DNA of 64,000 bases from JACKIC01 sp964543795 (GCA_964543795.1 CAZIZN010000006.1:1-64000), one strand, 5' to 3'. Shown: positions 29,548 to 40,791, counted from the first letter of the stretch. The notes: generated by a model from the letters alone, not told the origin. Translations and numbers: made by a program.

Positions 29548-29867
29548 GTTCACGCACTTGGAGCGTGTCGTTCACGGCCACGGCCGCCGAACAGGCGCAG
29601 GTCGTTAACGACTGGTGGAAGCGGGAGCGGCCGTCTGCACCGGGCCTCTTCTTCGAGGAGCTCACCAGTGGCATCGAACGCCTGACGTCGATGCCGGAAT
29701 CTGGGGCAGCGTTCGATTCCACGATCGTGCCCGATGCACGCCGAATCCTGCTGCCCAGGTGCGGATACCACGTCTACTACACGCTCGACTCGAAGAAGCG
29801 CGAAGTACTCGTCCGTGCCGTCTGGCATTGTGCGCGTGGAAGCGGGCCCGAGCTCGGATCGCCTTGA
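29544..29867 (+). CDS. RelE/ParE family toxin
   Basis: 107 aa from GTG 29544, overlapping the antitoxin stop (GTGA). It has the compact RelE/ParE fold signature: an N-terminal helix pair (AAEQAQVVNDWWKRE, FFEELTSGIERLTSMPESG), then RRILLPRCGYHVYYTLD and the final strand VLVRAVWHCARGSGPEL. RelE members cleave ribosome-bound mRNA and ParE members poison gyrase; the sequence alone does not decide which applies. It lies 55 bp outside the left island boundary, so it may stabilise the locus or be a separate insertion. Confidence 0.85.
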   Translation: MSSRTWSVSFTATAAEQAQVVNDWWKRERPSAPGLFFEELTSGIERLTSMPESGAAFDSTIVPDARRILLPRCGYHVYYTLDSKKREVLVRAVWHCARGSGPELGSP

Positions 29868-29921
29868 CTCCAAGCATTCCCTCGCCACCTTCTGCGCGTC
29901 TACTCGCGCCCAAGACGTAGG

Positions 29922-29970
29922 AAACTGGTCGGGGCGTGAGGATTTGAACCTCCGACCTTGCGTCCCGAAC
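29922..29970 (-). repeat. Left attachment site: duplicated 3' half of tRNA-Pro
   Basis: 49 bp matching 33960-34009 at all but one base (T at 29937, A at 33975) and one missing T in the CTTTGC run. It reproduces the 3' half of the minus-strand tRNA-Pro(CGG), from the anticodon loop through the T-arm and acceptor to the CCA, plus three bases beyond. The 5' half is absent, so it is not a tRNA gene. This is the pattern left by tyrosine-recombinase integration into a tRNA 3' end. An imperfect hairpin (CCTTGG-GCACC with GGTGC-ACCAAGG, 29974-29997) follows directly. Confidence 0.85.
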
Positions 29971-30408
29971 CGGCCCTTGGGCACCGGGTGCACCAAGGCG
30001 AAACCGCAGCGAAACAGGGGGAAGAACGCCGACGGCGAAGGTTTGAGCCGATTCGCCGGGCAGGGACAAGGACGGCCACGGCGGGACGAGAACACTGGAC
30101 TTAGGTGCTGTTGACCGCGACCTCTGCTGTAGGCTGCTGTAGCCGGGGCGCACGAAGGACGCCCGGGCCGGGACCAGCGCGACGCCGACAGACTGGGCTC
30201 GCCTCCGTTCGGCGACCCAGCACGGGCCAGAGCAGCTCGATGGTTCTGAAGTATTCAGCTTCGTTCGACCTGCACACGAAGCTCAAGGACAACAAGGCGG
30301 CATCGCCCAACGATGTCCAGCACTGCGCGGTGGAAGCGCCCCCGGCCAGCGTCGCCACGAAGCAGGTCCCGTAGTACATCGAACACGTAGACGAAGAAGG
30401 AGCACACG
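29971..30408. other. Island left-end non-coding region
   Basis: 438 bp between the left attachment site and the Mrr gene. Apart from the hairpin at 29974-29997 and short frames without coding character (such as a 44-codon frame from ATG 30240), I see nothing recognisable. The Mrr gene's ribosome-binding site (AAGGAG) is at its right end. Confidence 0.5.
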
Positions 30409-31485
30409 ATGGCACTGTGGTTGATCCGCGCCGGCAGCCAAGGCGAATACGAACGCAAGTTTCTCGACGAGGAGCGCGTCTACCTCACGTGGGACGAGTT
30501 GGTGGACGACCTGACCAAGGCCAAGTCCCGCGAGGCCGTCACCGAGGTGATGCGCAGTTGCCTGCCCAACGCGGGCGAGGGCAAGCTGCGGAACTACGTG
30601 GGGCAGGTCTGGGCGTTCTGCACGAGCATCACGCCGGGCGACTGGTTCGCGCTGCCGAGCAAGTTCTCCAGCACAATCCACTTCGGCGAGATCACCGGCC
30701 CGCTCAAGTTTGATGCGAAGGCCGAGACCCCGTTCAAGCACTACCGCACCTGCAAGTGGATCGAGCGCGACGTGCCGCGCAGCCGTTTCGACCAGGACCT
30801 GCTCTACAGCCTGGGTGCGTTCCTCACGATCTGCCGCATCACACGCAACGACGCCGAGGCGAGGATCCGTGCAATCGCCGCCAACGGCTGGCAGTCGAAC
30901 AAGACCGGCACGGTCCCGGTGAAGCCGCCGAACACGAAAACCAGGAACGACGAGCCTGCGGAGGAGGACGTGCCAACCGAGGAAGGTGGCACCGTTGATC
31001 TCGAACAGCTAGCCCGCGACAGCATCGCCCGCATGATCGACGCGCGTTTCAAGGGCCACGGGTTGGCGCTGCTAGTCGAGTCCATCCTGCGGGCGCAGGG
31101 TTACTCCACGCACCGCAGCCCCGAGGGCGCGGACCACGGCGTGGACATCCTTGCCGGAACCGGACCGATGGGCTTCGGCTCACCGCGCATCTGCGTGCAG
31201 GTGAAGAGCGGCGACTCGCCCATCGACCGGCCCAGCGTGGACCAGCTGGTCGGCACCATGCAGCACGTCGGGGCCGACCACGGGCTGTTCGTCGCGTGGG
31301 GCGGCTTCAAGACGACTGTGACCCGCGAGCTCGCGCAGAAGTACTTCCGGCTGCGCCTGTGGGACCAGAAGGAGCTCATCGAGCAGATCCTCGCCCACTA
31401 CCCAGACCTGGACGCCGAGGTGCGCGCGGAGTTGCCGTTGAAACGCATCTGGACCGTGGCCGGTGCAGATGAGGAGGCCGGATGA
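30409..31485 (+). CDS. Mrr-like restriction endonuclease
   Basis: 358 aa. AAGGAG lies six bases before the ATG. The C-terminal ~140 residues are an Mrr_cat-type PD-(D/E)xK nuclease: the helix LLVESILRAQGYSTH, then GADHGVDILAG and ICVQVKSG give the D...QxK core near residues 242-265, with SVDQLVGTMQHVGADHGLFVAWGGF after it. The N-terminal ~150 residues (MALWLIRAGSQGEYERKFL onward) form a separate domain found with restriction enzymes and are probably the target-recognition part. Mrr enzymes cut modified foreign DNA, so no partner methylase is needed, and none is present. The stop overlaps the SEC-C gene start. Confidence 0.85.
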   Translation: MALWLIRAGSQGEYERKFLDEERVYLTWDELVDDLTKAKSREAVTEVMRSCLPNAGEGKLRNYVGQVWAFCTSITPGDWFALPSKFSSTIHFGEITGPLKFDAKAETPFKHYRTCKWIERDVPRSRFDQDLLYSLGAFLTICRITRNDAEARIRAIAANGWQSNKTGTVPVKPPNTKTRNDEPAEEDVPTEEGGTVDLEQLARDSIARMIDARFKGHGLALLVESILRAQGYSTHRSPEGADHGVDILAGTGPMGFGSPRICVQVKSGDSPIDRPSVDQLVGTMQHVGADHGLFVAWGGFKTTVTRELAQKYFRLRLWDQKELIEQILAHYPDLDAEVRAELPLKRIWTVAGADEEAG

Positions 31486-31870
31486 TGAAGGCGCGGCAGC
31501 CCCACGACCCGAATCCGCCGAGGCCATCGGGATGCTACTCAGAGAGCATGGTGCGCGAGTTGCACGACGGTCTGGTTGACGCCCCCGCGGGCCTGCGCGA
31601 CTTGCAGGTGAGGACGCTCCGAACATCACGGACCGGTACGAGCGCACCTACGAAGTCGTCGCGTTCCTCGCGCTGCTGTCCGGTCGCCGTCGTGTCGCGA
31701 ACAAGCGGCCGTGCCCGTGTCGCAGCGGGCGACGGCTCGGCGCCTGCCACGCACGAACGATCAGCCGGTACCGGCGCGTGTGGAACCGCGCGAAGTTCAG
31801 ATCGGAGTGCCAGAAGATGATGAAGTACGTCGACTCAACGCGAACACGTAATGGACCTGCGCAGGCATGA
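31482..31870 (+). pseudogene. SEC-C motif protein, frameshifted
   Basis: The start ATG overlaps the Mrr gene stop (ATGA). The first frame runs about 42 codons to ...GLVDAPAGLRDLQ, and a different frame then continues from about 31580-31620 with AGEDAPNITDRYERTYEVVAF and ends in a SEC-C motif. The zinc ligands are CPCRSGRRLGACH, followed by a basic tail to the stop at 31868-31870. Neither frame alone gives a sensible protein, so one base was probably lost or gained near 31600, by decay or sequencing error. SEC-C motifs bind zinc and occur as add-ons to nucleases and SecA; here the gene is coupled to the endonuclease. Confidence 0.6.
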
Positions 31871-32198
31871 ATATGAAGTGCACTCCCCGACGGACCCGCT
31901 GCCGCCCGACCGCCGCGTCCGGGAGGGTCCCTTTTCAGACTGCCGCGGGGTCCCTGTTCATGTTGCCGTTGCCAGGGAGTCCTGCTGACGGCGGTCGGCG
32001 ACAAGGGCTCATGCCAGGCTCACCACTCGCGGACAGGTTCATGGCCATCGGGACAGGCTCGCGCTGAGCGTGAGCCTCGAAGATCACTCGATCGTCTGGT
32101 CTGCCCATGACGCTAGTCAGGACCACTTGACTAGCAGAATGCGCTAGGCAAGACTTCTTGACTAGCGAACGACCTTGGTCAAGGAACCATGACCAGCG
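31871..32198. other. Intergenic region before fic
   Basis: 328 bp. The left part contains two near-identical 11-mers, GTCCCTTTTCA (31927-31937) and GTCCCTGTTCA (31950-31960), 23 bp apart. The right part holds the palindromic operators described separately. A 66-codon frame through the left part has no coding character. Confidence 0.6.
32112..32184 (+). promoter_or_regulatory. Tandem palindromic operators upstream of fic
   Basis: Two 24-bp palindromes share the form GCTAG(T/G)CA(A/G)G-N4-CTTGACTAGC. One spans 32112-32135 with loop ACCA, the other 32143-32166 with loop ACTT. The right arms are identical, each left arm has one mismatch, and the copies start 31 bp apart, three helical turns. A shorter related palindrome (CCTTG-GT-CAAGG, 32173-32184) follows just before the ribosome-binding region. 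The likely ligand is a dimeric repressor on one DNA face, possibly the Fic protein's own C-terminal winged helix. Confidence 0.7.
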
Positions 32199-33365
32199 AT
32201 GGCACGAACGACCGGAACCTACAGAACGAACAACGTGGGGGGAGAGAAGATCCAGGCCTTCATCCCTCGGCCGTTGCCCCCTCAGAAGCCGCCTCTCGTC
32301 ATCGACGGCGCGCTCGCCCAACTCCACGCCGAGGCCGTGGCCGCCATCGGGCGCCTCGACATCGCTGGCGCGATGGTGCCGAGTCCGGACTGGTTCCTGT
32401 ACGGTTTCGTGCGCAAGGAGGCCGTCGTCTCTTCGCAGATCGAAGGCACGCAGGCCACCCTCCAGGACGTCGTGGTCTACGAGGCGACGCGGCGCTCCGA
32501 TCGTCCCGCCGACGTCGAAGAGGTCTGCAACTACGTCGACGCAATCACCTACGCGCGAAAGGAACTCGCCACCCCGAAGGGCCTCCCTCTCTGCGTGCGC
32601 CTGCTGTGCGCCGTCCACAAACGGTTGATGAAGGGCGTGCGCGGCAGCGACAAGCAGCCGGGGCTGGTCCGCACATCGCAGAACTGGATCGGCGGCACCC
32701 GCCCCGGCAACGCGCGCTTCGTGCCGCCGCCCCCGGACGCCGTTCCCGCCGCGCTCGCCGCGTTGGAGAAGTGGCTGCACGGCAACGACCCGCTGCCGCC
32801 GCTCGTGAAGGCGGGGCTGGCGCACGTGCAGTTCGAAACCATCCACCCGTTCCTGGACGGCAACGGACGCATCGGCCGCCTTCTGATCGCCCTCCTGGTC
32901 GAGCACTGGAAGCTCTTGTCGTCGCCGCTGCTCTACGTGAGCCTCGGATTCAAGCGGCACCGGCAGGAGTACTACGAGCGACTGAACGCCGTACGAGTGC
33001 GCGGCGACTGGGAGGGCTGGACCGCGTTCTTCCTGGAGTGCGTGCGCGAATCCGCCGACGACGGCGTCGCCACGGCGCGAGGCCTCTTCACGCGGGTCCA
33101 CGACGACCGGCGCAAGGTGACGGCGAGCAAGCTGTCGACCCTGATCGCGGTCCGCCTCTTCGATCTCCTGCCCACGCACCCGACGGTCACGCTCGCGCGC
33201 AGCATCGAACTCTTGCAGACGAGCAAGCCAACCGCCGTGAAGGCGATCGACGCGCTGCAGAAGGCGGGAGTCCTGCACGAGATCACGGGCAGGCGCCGTG
33301 ACCGTGTCTACGCCTACAAGGCCTACCTCGACCTGCTGGCAAAGGACACGGCGATCCTGCGTTGA
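32199..33365 (+). CDS. Fic family protein with C-terminal winged helix
   Basis: 388 aa. Fic proteins transfer AMP (or a related group) to target hydroxyls. The catalytic motif HPFLDGNGRIGR lies near residue 216. The N-terminal inhibitory helix motif S-S-Q-I-E-G (near 78-83) marks a class II, self-inhibited Fic. A conserved NWIGG...ARFVPPPP flap is present. The C-terminal ~100 residues look like a winged helix (LARSIELLQTSKPTAVKAIDALQKAGVLHEITG), a common fusion that suggests DNA binding and autoregulation through the upstream palindromes. AAGGAA upstream is better placed for an out-of-frame ATG at 32189 than for ATG 32199. Confidence 0.93.
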   Translation: MARTTGTYRTNNVGGEKIQAFIPRPLPPQKPPLVIDGALAQLHAEAVAAIGRLDIAGAMVPSPDWFLYGFVRKEAVVSSQIEGTQATLQDVVVYEATRRSDRPADVEEVCNYVDAITYARKELATPKGLPLCVRLLCAVHKRLMKGVRGSDKQPGLVRTSQNWIGGTRPGNARFVPPPPDAVPAALAALEKWLHGNDPLPPLVKAGLAHVQFETIHPFLDGNGRIGRLLIALLVEHWKLLSSPLLYVSLGFKRHRQEYYERLNAVRVRGDWEGWTAFFLECVRESADDGVATARGLFTRVHDDRRKVTASKLSTLIAVRLFDLLPTHPTVTLARSIELLQTSKPTAVKAIDALQKAGVLHEITGRRRDRVYAYKAYLDLLAKDTAILR

Positions 33366-33407
33366 AGCGACGTCCGCTTCCTCGCCAACGGCAAGTGCCG
33401 CTCCAGC

Positions 33408-33928
33408 TCATGATCCACTGCGACGGCGGCAGGCGATGGAACTGGCGAGGCCGAGTTGGAACAGAACGCGACGCTTGCCTCGCGCAACGTTCTTGTGACG
33501 CGCGAGCGCGACCTCCCACGCGGTTCCGCTGGGGTCGTTTCGGACGGCGTCAACTGCAAGACCTCGGATGGTCGTGCACCACGCCACCACAGCAACTCGA
33601 CGGCGGCACGCACGGGCCGGCTCGAGTGCGGCAGCGTTGCCGCGACGGTCTCCCAGGCGACCGGCAGCACCTTCCGACCCTCGCGGGTTCCGTAGTCGCC
33701 GCCCCGGAGTGGATCCACGGCCGCGAGGGCGTGAGCCTGTTCGCCAGCGACCAGTTCCTCCGCACAGGCCCACTTGAACATCCAGCGCAGGATCCGGACG
33801 CGCTCGTTGATCTCGCGCCTGCACATGGACGCGGCGGCCATCATCTCATCGCGGGTCTGCTGAGGTCGGAAACCTGCACGTGCAGGTTTCGCAGGACTTC
33901 TGGACGCCGCTCCGCCTTCGAGGCGGGT
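33408..33928 (-). pseudogene. Tyrosine recombinase/integrase remnant
   Basis: The frame opens at 33928 without a start codon. It reads through FRPQQTRDEMMAAASMCRRE, INERVRILRWMFKWACAEEL and VRAAVELLWWRGARPSEVLQ, the hinge and first catalytic-Arg (GxRPSEV) region of a phage-type integrase. A frameshift near 33546 moves the homology to the next frame (NDPSGTAWEVALARHKNVAR, then GKRRVLFQLG), which ends at 33408. The N-terminal arm-binding domain and the His-x-x-Arg/Tyr end are gone. Its place directly beside the tRNA fits the integrase that built the island. Confidence 0.8.
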
Positions 33929-33959
33929 TCACGCAAGTGCGTGATCGACGCTGAGTTGA

Positions 33960-34040
<81 letters not shown>

Positions 34041-34139
34041 ACCTTGCGCTCGCGACCCAGGGCCGCGCAGCGGGCCGAGGAGCCTAGCTAGCGATCGCGA
34101 AGTGGTCAAGCACGCAGTCGCCATCGTCCCGATTCGATC

Positions 34140-34236
34140 CCCCACTCACCCCACCCGCACCACGCCACGGCACCACACCACCCGCACCACCACCCCACCA
34201 CCCACACCACCCCCACCCACTGCACCGATGGAGACC
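34140..34236 (+). repeat. C/A-only low-complexity tract upstream of mgtE
   Basis: About 95 bp composed almost only of C and A in CCACC, CACCC and CACCA steps, nearly free of G and T. The complementary strand is a run of GGTGGG-like blocks with enough GG/GGG steps to form a G-quadruplex. It lies between the tRNA and mgtE and ends ~40 bp before the mgtE start. No other feature is visible in this intergenic region. Confidence 0.7.
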
Positions 34237-34277
34237 CCCCGCTCCCCGCGCTACCGTGCGCGCCCGTCCCGCCGCCC

Positions 34278-35669
34278 ATGCGCATCCATCTCCTGATCCC
34301 CGAGGTCCGCGAACTGCTCGATGCCGGCAGCGAGCAGGACCTGCTCTCGGTGCTGCAGGAGATGCACCCGACCGACGCCGCCGCGATCCTCAGCGCGCTC
34401 GAGGTCCACGAGATCGCCAAGGCGCTCGCCGTGCTGCCGCCCGACCTCGGCCGCGACGTGTTCGGCTACCTCGACCCCGACGTGCAGGAGACCTTCGTCC
34501 AGGGCGCGGGCCGCGCGCAGGCGAGCAAGGTCATGAACTCGATGCTCAGCGACGACCGCGCCGAGTTCCTCGAACGGCTCGAACCGCGCGTGCGAGACCA
34601 GCTCATCCCGCTGCTGCCGAGCGCGGCGCGCGAGGACCTGCTGCGGCGAACGACGTTCCAGCCCAAGCAGGTCGGCTCGTTCCTGTCGACGGACTACGCG
34701 GTGCTGAACCCGCTGCTGACGGCGCGCGCGGCGATCGGCGAACTGCGCCGCCAGGCGCCGAGCAAGGAGACCATCTACTACAGCTACGTGCTCGACCGCA
34801 GCGGCAAGCTCGTCGGCTTCGTGTCGCTGCGCGACCTGATCCTCGCCCACGAGAATACGCCGGTCGGCGAGATCATGAAGACCGACCTCGTGTCCGTCTT
34901 CGCCGACGCCGACCAGGAAGAGGCCGCGCGCGTCATCCGCGACTACGACCTCATCGCCTTGCCCGTCGTCGACACCGCCGGCCGCCTCGTCGGCATCGTC
35001 ACGCACGACGACGCCGTCGACATCGTCGAGGAGGAGGCGCAGGAGGACTTCGAGAAGATGGCCGGCGTGACGGGCCACGGCGCCGAGATCGGCGACTACG
35101 ACTACCTCCGGGAGCCCGTCTGGCGGCAGGTGCGGCGCCGCGCGCCGGTGCTCTGCCTGCTCGCGGTGTTCTGGGTCGTCACCTCGGGCGTGATCCAGGG
35201 CTTCGAACACCACCTGATGGGCGAGGGTCTCTTGCTGGCGCTGCTGCCGATGGTGATGGCGACCGGCGGCATGGTCGGCACCCAGGCCAGCGCGCTCGTG
35301 ATCCGCGCGCTGACCGTCGGTGACGTGCCGGCGAACCCGATGGTCGCGGTCGTCTGGAAGGAACTGCGTGTCGCCGGCCTGATGGCGCTCGCACTCAGTG
35401 CGATCGCCTTCTTCAACTCGCTGGTCGTGAGCCGCTTCGACGACGCCCCCGAGCCGCTCGAACTGGCCGCACTGAGCGGCCTCGTGATCGGCGGCGCGAT
35501 GCTCGGCCACGTGCTGTCCGCAGCGCTGCTCGGCGCCCTGACGCCGATCCTCGTCAAACGCTTCCGCGGCGACCCGGCGATGATCAGCACGCCCGCGGTG
35601 ACGGCGATCGCCGACCTCACTGGCGCAGCGATCTACCTCGTGCTCGTGACCGCGCTGCTGAGCGGGTGA
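34278..35669 (+). CDS. mgtE: Magnesium transporter MgtE
   Basis: 463 aa, the normal length. An N-terminal superhelical MgtE_N domain (LLDAGSEQDLLSVLQEMHPT through about residue 130) is followed by two CBS domains (about 135-255: SYVLDRSGKLVGFVSLRDLI and DYDLIALPVVDTAGRLVGIV). The C-terminal domain has five membrane helices, with the pore signature region near MVMATGGMVGTQASALVIRAL. The cytosolic domains sense intracellular Mg2+ and close the channel. The gene is monocistronic and convergent with the DUF4139 gene, only 4 bp apart. Confidence 0.96.
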   Translation: MRIHLLIPEVRELLDAGSEQDLLSVLQEMHPTDAAAILSALEVHEIAKALAVLPPDLGRDVFGYLDPDVQETFVQGAGRAQASKVMNSMLSDDRAEFLERLEPRVRDQLIPLLPSAAREDLLRRTTFQPKQVGSFLSTDYAVLNPLLTARAAIGELRRQAPSKETIYYSYVLDRSGKLVGFVSLRDLILAHENTPVGEIMKTDLVSVFADADQEEAARVIRDYDLIALPVVDTAGRLVGIVTHDDAVDIVEEEAQEDFEKMAGVTGHGAEIGDYDYLREPVWRQVRRRAPVLCLLAVFWVVTSGVIQGFEHHLMGEGLLLALLPMVMATGGMVGTQASALVIRALTVGDVPANPMVAVVWKELRVAGLMALALSAIAFFNSLVVSRFDDAPEPLELAALSGLVIGGAMLGHVLSAALLGALTPILVKRFRGDPAMISTPAVTAIADLTGAAIYLVLVTALLSG

Positions 35670-35673
35670 ACGC

Positions 35674-37299
35674 TCACCGCCAGAAGTAGTGCCAGCTCGC
35701 CTCGAGCTTCGTGCTCGCGCCGGGCTCGAGGCGCAGCTTCCAGCGCACCTCGCCGAAGCCGCTGTGGTGGAACCACCACCACGGCCAGCTCCACCACGAC
35801 CACCACACCGGCGGCGCCGCGTCCTCCCACAGCCGCCCCGGATCGAGCTGGCGCCGCTCGCCGCCCTGCCCCGCCTCGTCGACGATGCCGAGCACCCGTC
35901 GAGTGATCTCCAGCTCGATCGCCTGCTTCTTGTCGTTGCGCAGCACGATCGCGCCGGCGAGGTCGACGCGCGAATAACGGTTGCCGTCGATCTGCAAGGC
36001 GCCGGGAAGCCGGCGGACCTCCGCCGACTCGACGTCGACGTGCACGTCGACCGCTGTATTGATCTCGAGGTCGGTCTCCGCACCCGACGGCGTGTAGCGC
36101 AGCCTGCCCTGGGCGAGCACGCGCCCCTTCTGCAGCACGAGGGCCGGCGCGGTCGTGAACGGCGCCTCGCCGGTGTTGCGGAGGCGCAGCACGTGCCGGG
36201 CCTTGGGTGCCGCGAGTTCGCGCAGCAGCTGCATCGCACGCTGGTCCTGCGCGCCGTCGCGCACCTCGGCCGGCGGCGCCAGCGGCACGTCGAGCCGGTA
36301 GAGATCGCGGTACGTCGCCTCGAACGCGGCGATCGGCAGCACCATGCGTTCGCCCTTCTTCAGCGTCACGTCGCGAAGCGAGTAGATGTAGAGGTCCTCG
36401 TTGCGGTCGGCGCCGGCCACCGCAGGATCCTGGGCGCCGCCCCCGACCCCCTCGGCCTGGTCCCTGCCCGAGGACTGCGTCATCAGCGAGTTCGAGAGCA
36501 GGTTGCTGAACTGCATTTCGCGCATGCCTCGCGCCACCGCAGCCACCTCCTGCTGCAGCGAGATCGGATCGACGAGACCCTCGAACTCGAACTTCGGCAC
36601 GCCGACGACCAGGTGCACGGCGGCGCGGTCGAGGTCGACGAGGTCGTTGACGAGCGTCGCCTCGAGCTCGATGCGGACCTTGCCCGCGCCGTCGATGTCG
36701 AGGCGGTACGCCGGGATCCAGCGCAGACCGCGCTGCACGTACATCACGCCGACCTTGGCCTCGGGACCGCCGCCCGCGACCTGCAGCGTGAGCCGTTCCT
36801 TGTGCTGCTCGCTGCGGACCGCGGGCACGAAGTCGCCCTGCACGGAGAGGCTCTGCACGTGGCCGAGTGGCAGCGCGCGCGTGTTCTCGCCGGTCGCGAC
36901 CAGCACCAGGTCGCCTGCGGAAGGGAGCAACCTGCCCTCGACCTTCTCGGCGTTGTGCAGCACGACCGTGACGTCCTTGCCGGCGTTGGCCTGCACGAGC
37001 TGCCGCAGGTCGGCGACCGGCGTGTCCAGCGGCACCGCCTGCCGCCCGGCCACCGCGGCGACGAGGCGCGCACCGCCGGTCGCGTAGGGCCAGAACGTGC
37101 CGAGTACGGGTGCGGGCAGTTCGTCGAGCACGACGCGGCCGCCGGCGTCGGCGGCGAGCGGTGCTTCGCGCACGACGTAGGCGTGGCCGTCCTTGAAGAC
37201 GGTCACCTCGCGCACGGGCAGGCCGGCGGTGGGTCCGGACTGGGCGGCGAGCAGCGAATGCAGCAGGAGGAACGCGGACAGGGCGGAGCGTGGCGTCAT
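35674..37299 (-). CDS. Secreted DUF4139 domain protein with tryptophan-rich end
   Basis: 541 aa. A signal peptide (MTPRSALSAFLLLHSLLAAQ) is followed by an N-terminal half with the GLPVREVTVFKDGHAYVVRE opening and a DUF4139 body (VQRGLRWIPAYRLDID, then LEATLVNDLVDLDRAAVHLVVG). Near the C-terminus is an extreme aromatic cluster, WWSWWSWPWWWFHH, between an Ala/Pro linker and the last beta strands. DUF4139 proteins are envelope-linked and of unknown biochemistry; some are named mucoidy inhibitors. The start at 37299 was set by the signal peptide; the frame stays open upstream only as shadow. Confidence 0.85.
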   Translation of the reverse strand: MTPRSALSAFLLLHSLLAAQSGPTAGLPVREVTVFKDGHAYVVREAPLAADAGGRVVLDELPAPVLGTFWPYATGGARLVAAVAGRQAVPLDTPVADLRQLVQANAGKDVTVVLHNAEKVEGRLLPSAGDLVLVATGENTRALPLGHVQSLSVQGDFVPAVRSEQHKERLTLQVAGGGPEAKVGVMYVQRGLRWIPAYRLDIDGAGKVRIELEATLVNDLVDLDRAAVHLVVGVPKFEFEGLVDPISLQQEVAAVARGMREMQFSNLLSNSLMTQSSGRDQAEGVGGGAQDPAVAGADRNEDLYIYSLRDVTLKKGERMVLPIAAFEATYRDLYRLDVPLAPPAEVRDGAQDQRAMQLLRELAAPKARHVLRLRNTGEAPFTTAPALVLQKGRVLAQGRLRYTPSGAETDLEINTAVDVHVDVESAEVRRLPGALQIDGNRYSRVDLAGAIVLRNDKKQAIELEITRRVLGIVDEAGQGGERRQLDPGRLWEDAAPPVWWSWWSWPWWWFHHSGFGEVRWKLRLEPGASTKLEASWHYFWR

Positions 37300-37397
37300 G
37301 GAGGGTGGCCTCGGGCCGCGCGGTCGCTGCGGCCTCGAGCACGGTAGACGCGGTCCGCGGGCGCTTTCTGCAAACGCTTCGTAAAGTGCGGTGACGG

Positions 37398-40101
<2,704 letters not shown>

Positions 40102-40105
<4 letters not shown>

Positions 40106-40791
40106 GAGGCGACCTTGACGATGCCGGTGAGCACGGCGAAGGGGAGGAAGGCGTTGCCGCCCGCGATCGCGGCTGCGAGCACGAACGACGCCGTGCGCAC
40201 GAGCGCGGCGTAGCGGCGATGCGACAGGCCGAGCGTCTGGGCGAGGCTCTGGATGCCGTGGCTCAGGTGCAGGAACAGCACGATCTGGAACGCCATGTAG
40301 GCGATCGCGATGGCCGGCACCGCGAAGCTCGTCGTCACCATCGCGTAGACGTCGTGGCCGCCCGCCGCCGCGGCCTTCTTCGCGAAGTGCGCCGGGTTGG
40401 TGACGCCCAGCGTGAAGTGCAGCAGGTGGTAGACCACGAACACGAGCAGCGACAGGCCGCTCAACACCATCGAGCGCGAGGCGAACGACGCCTGGATCGT
40501 CGCCTCCTTCGCGTAGGCGACGGGCCGGGCCGCGCGGTTCATGCGCGCCAGCCGGACGCCGGTGACCACGTGCAGCACGAAGACGCCGAGCAACCCGAGG
40601 CGCGCGACCCAGAGCAGCGGCCCGAGGTCGTGCAGCATCTTCGCGTAGCCGTTGATGGCGTCGGGCCCGGACAGCAGCTGCAGGTTGCCGAGCAGGTGCG
40701 CCACGACGAAGCCGAACAGGAGGAGGCCGGTGACCGCCATCGTCGCCTTGCCGCCGATGGACGACCGCCAGAAGTCGAGCAACCAGTTCAT
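40102..40791 (-). CDS. sdhC: Succinate dehydrogenase cytochrome b subunit
   Basis: 229 aa with five membrane helices, the b558-type single-subunit anchor that binds two haems b and quinone. Typical elements are GGKATMAVTGLLLFGFVVAHLLGNL with its haem His, the LHVVTGVRLA segment, VYHLLHFTLG, and LFLHLSHGIQSLAQTLGL. The start MNWLLDFWRSS at 40791 was chosen because the upstream extension lacks membrane character. It opens the sdhCAB operon. Confidence 0.93.

Noticed and set aside
29922..29998. Second tRNA-Pro gene
   Set aside because: Only the 3' half matches; the D-arm and 5' acceptor strand are missing and the bases beyond 29970 are unrelated.
29734..30114. Protein-coding frame containing GREDLNLRP
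   Set aside because: This peptide is the well-known false translation of a tRNA segment; here it covers the left attachment site.
31867..32067. 66-aa ORF inside the island intergenic region
   Set aside because: Composition is not coding-like, there is no ribosome-binding site, and it overlaps direct repeats.
32189..33301. Alternative frame with a better-placed ribosome-binding site at ATG 32189
   Set aside because: The product is Arg-rich shadow of fic; the Fic motifs all lie in the frame from 32199.
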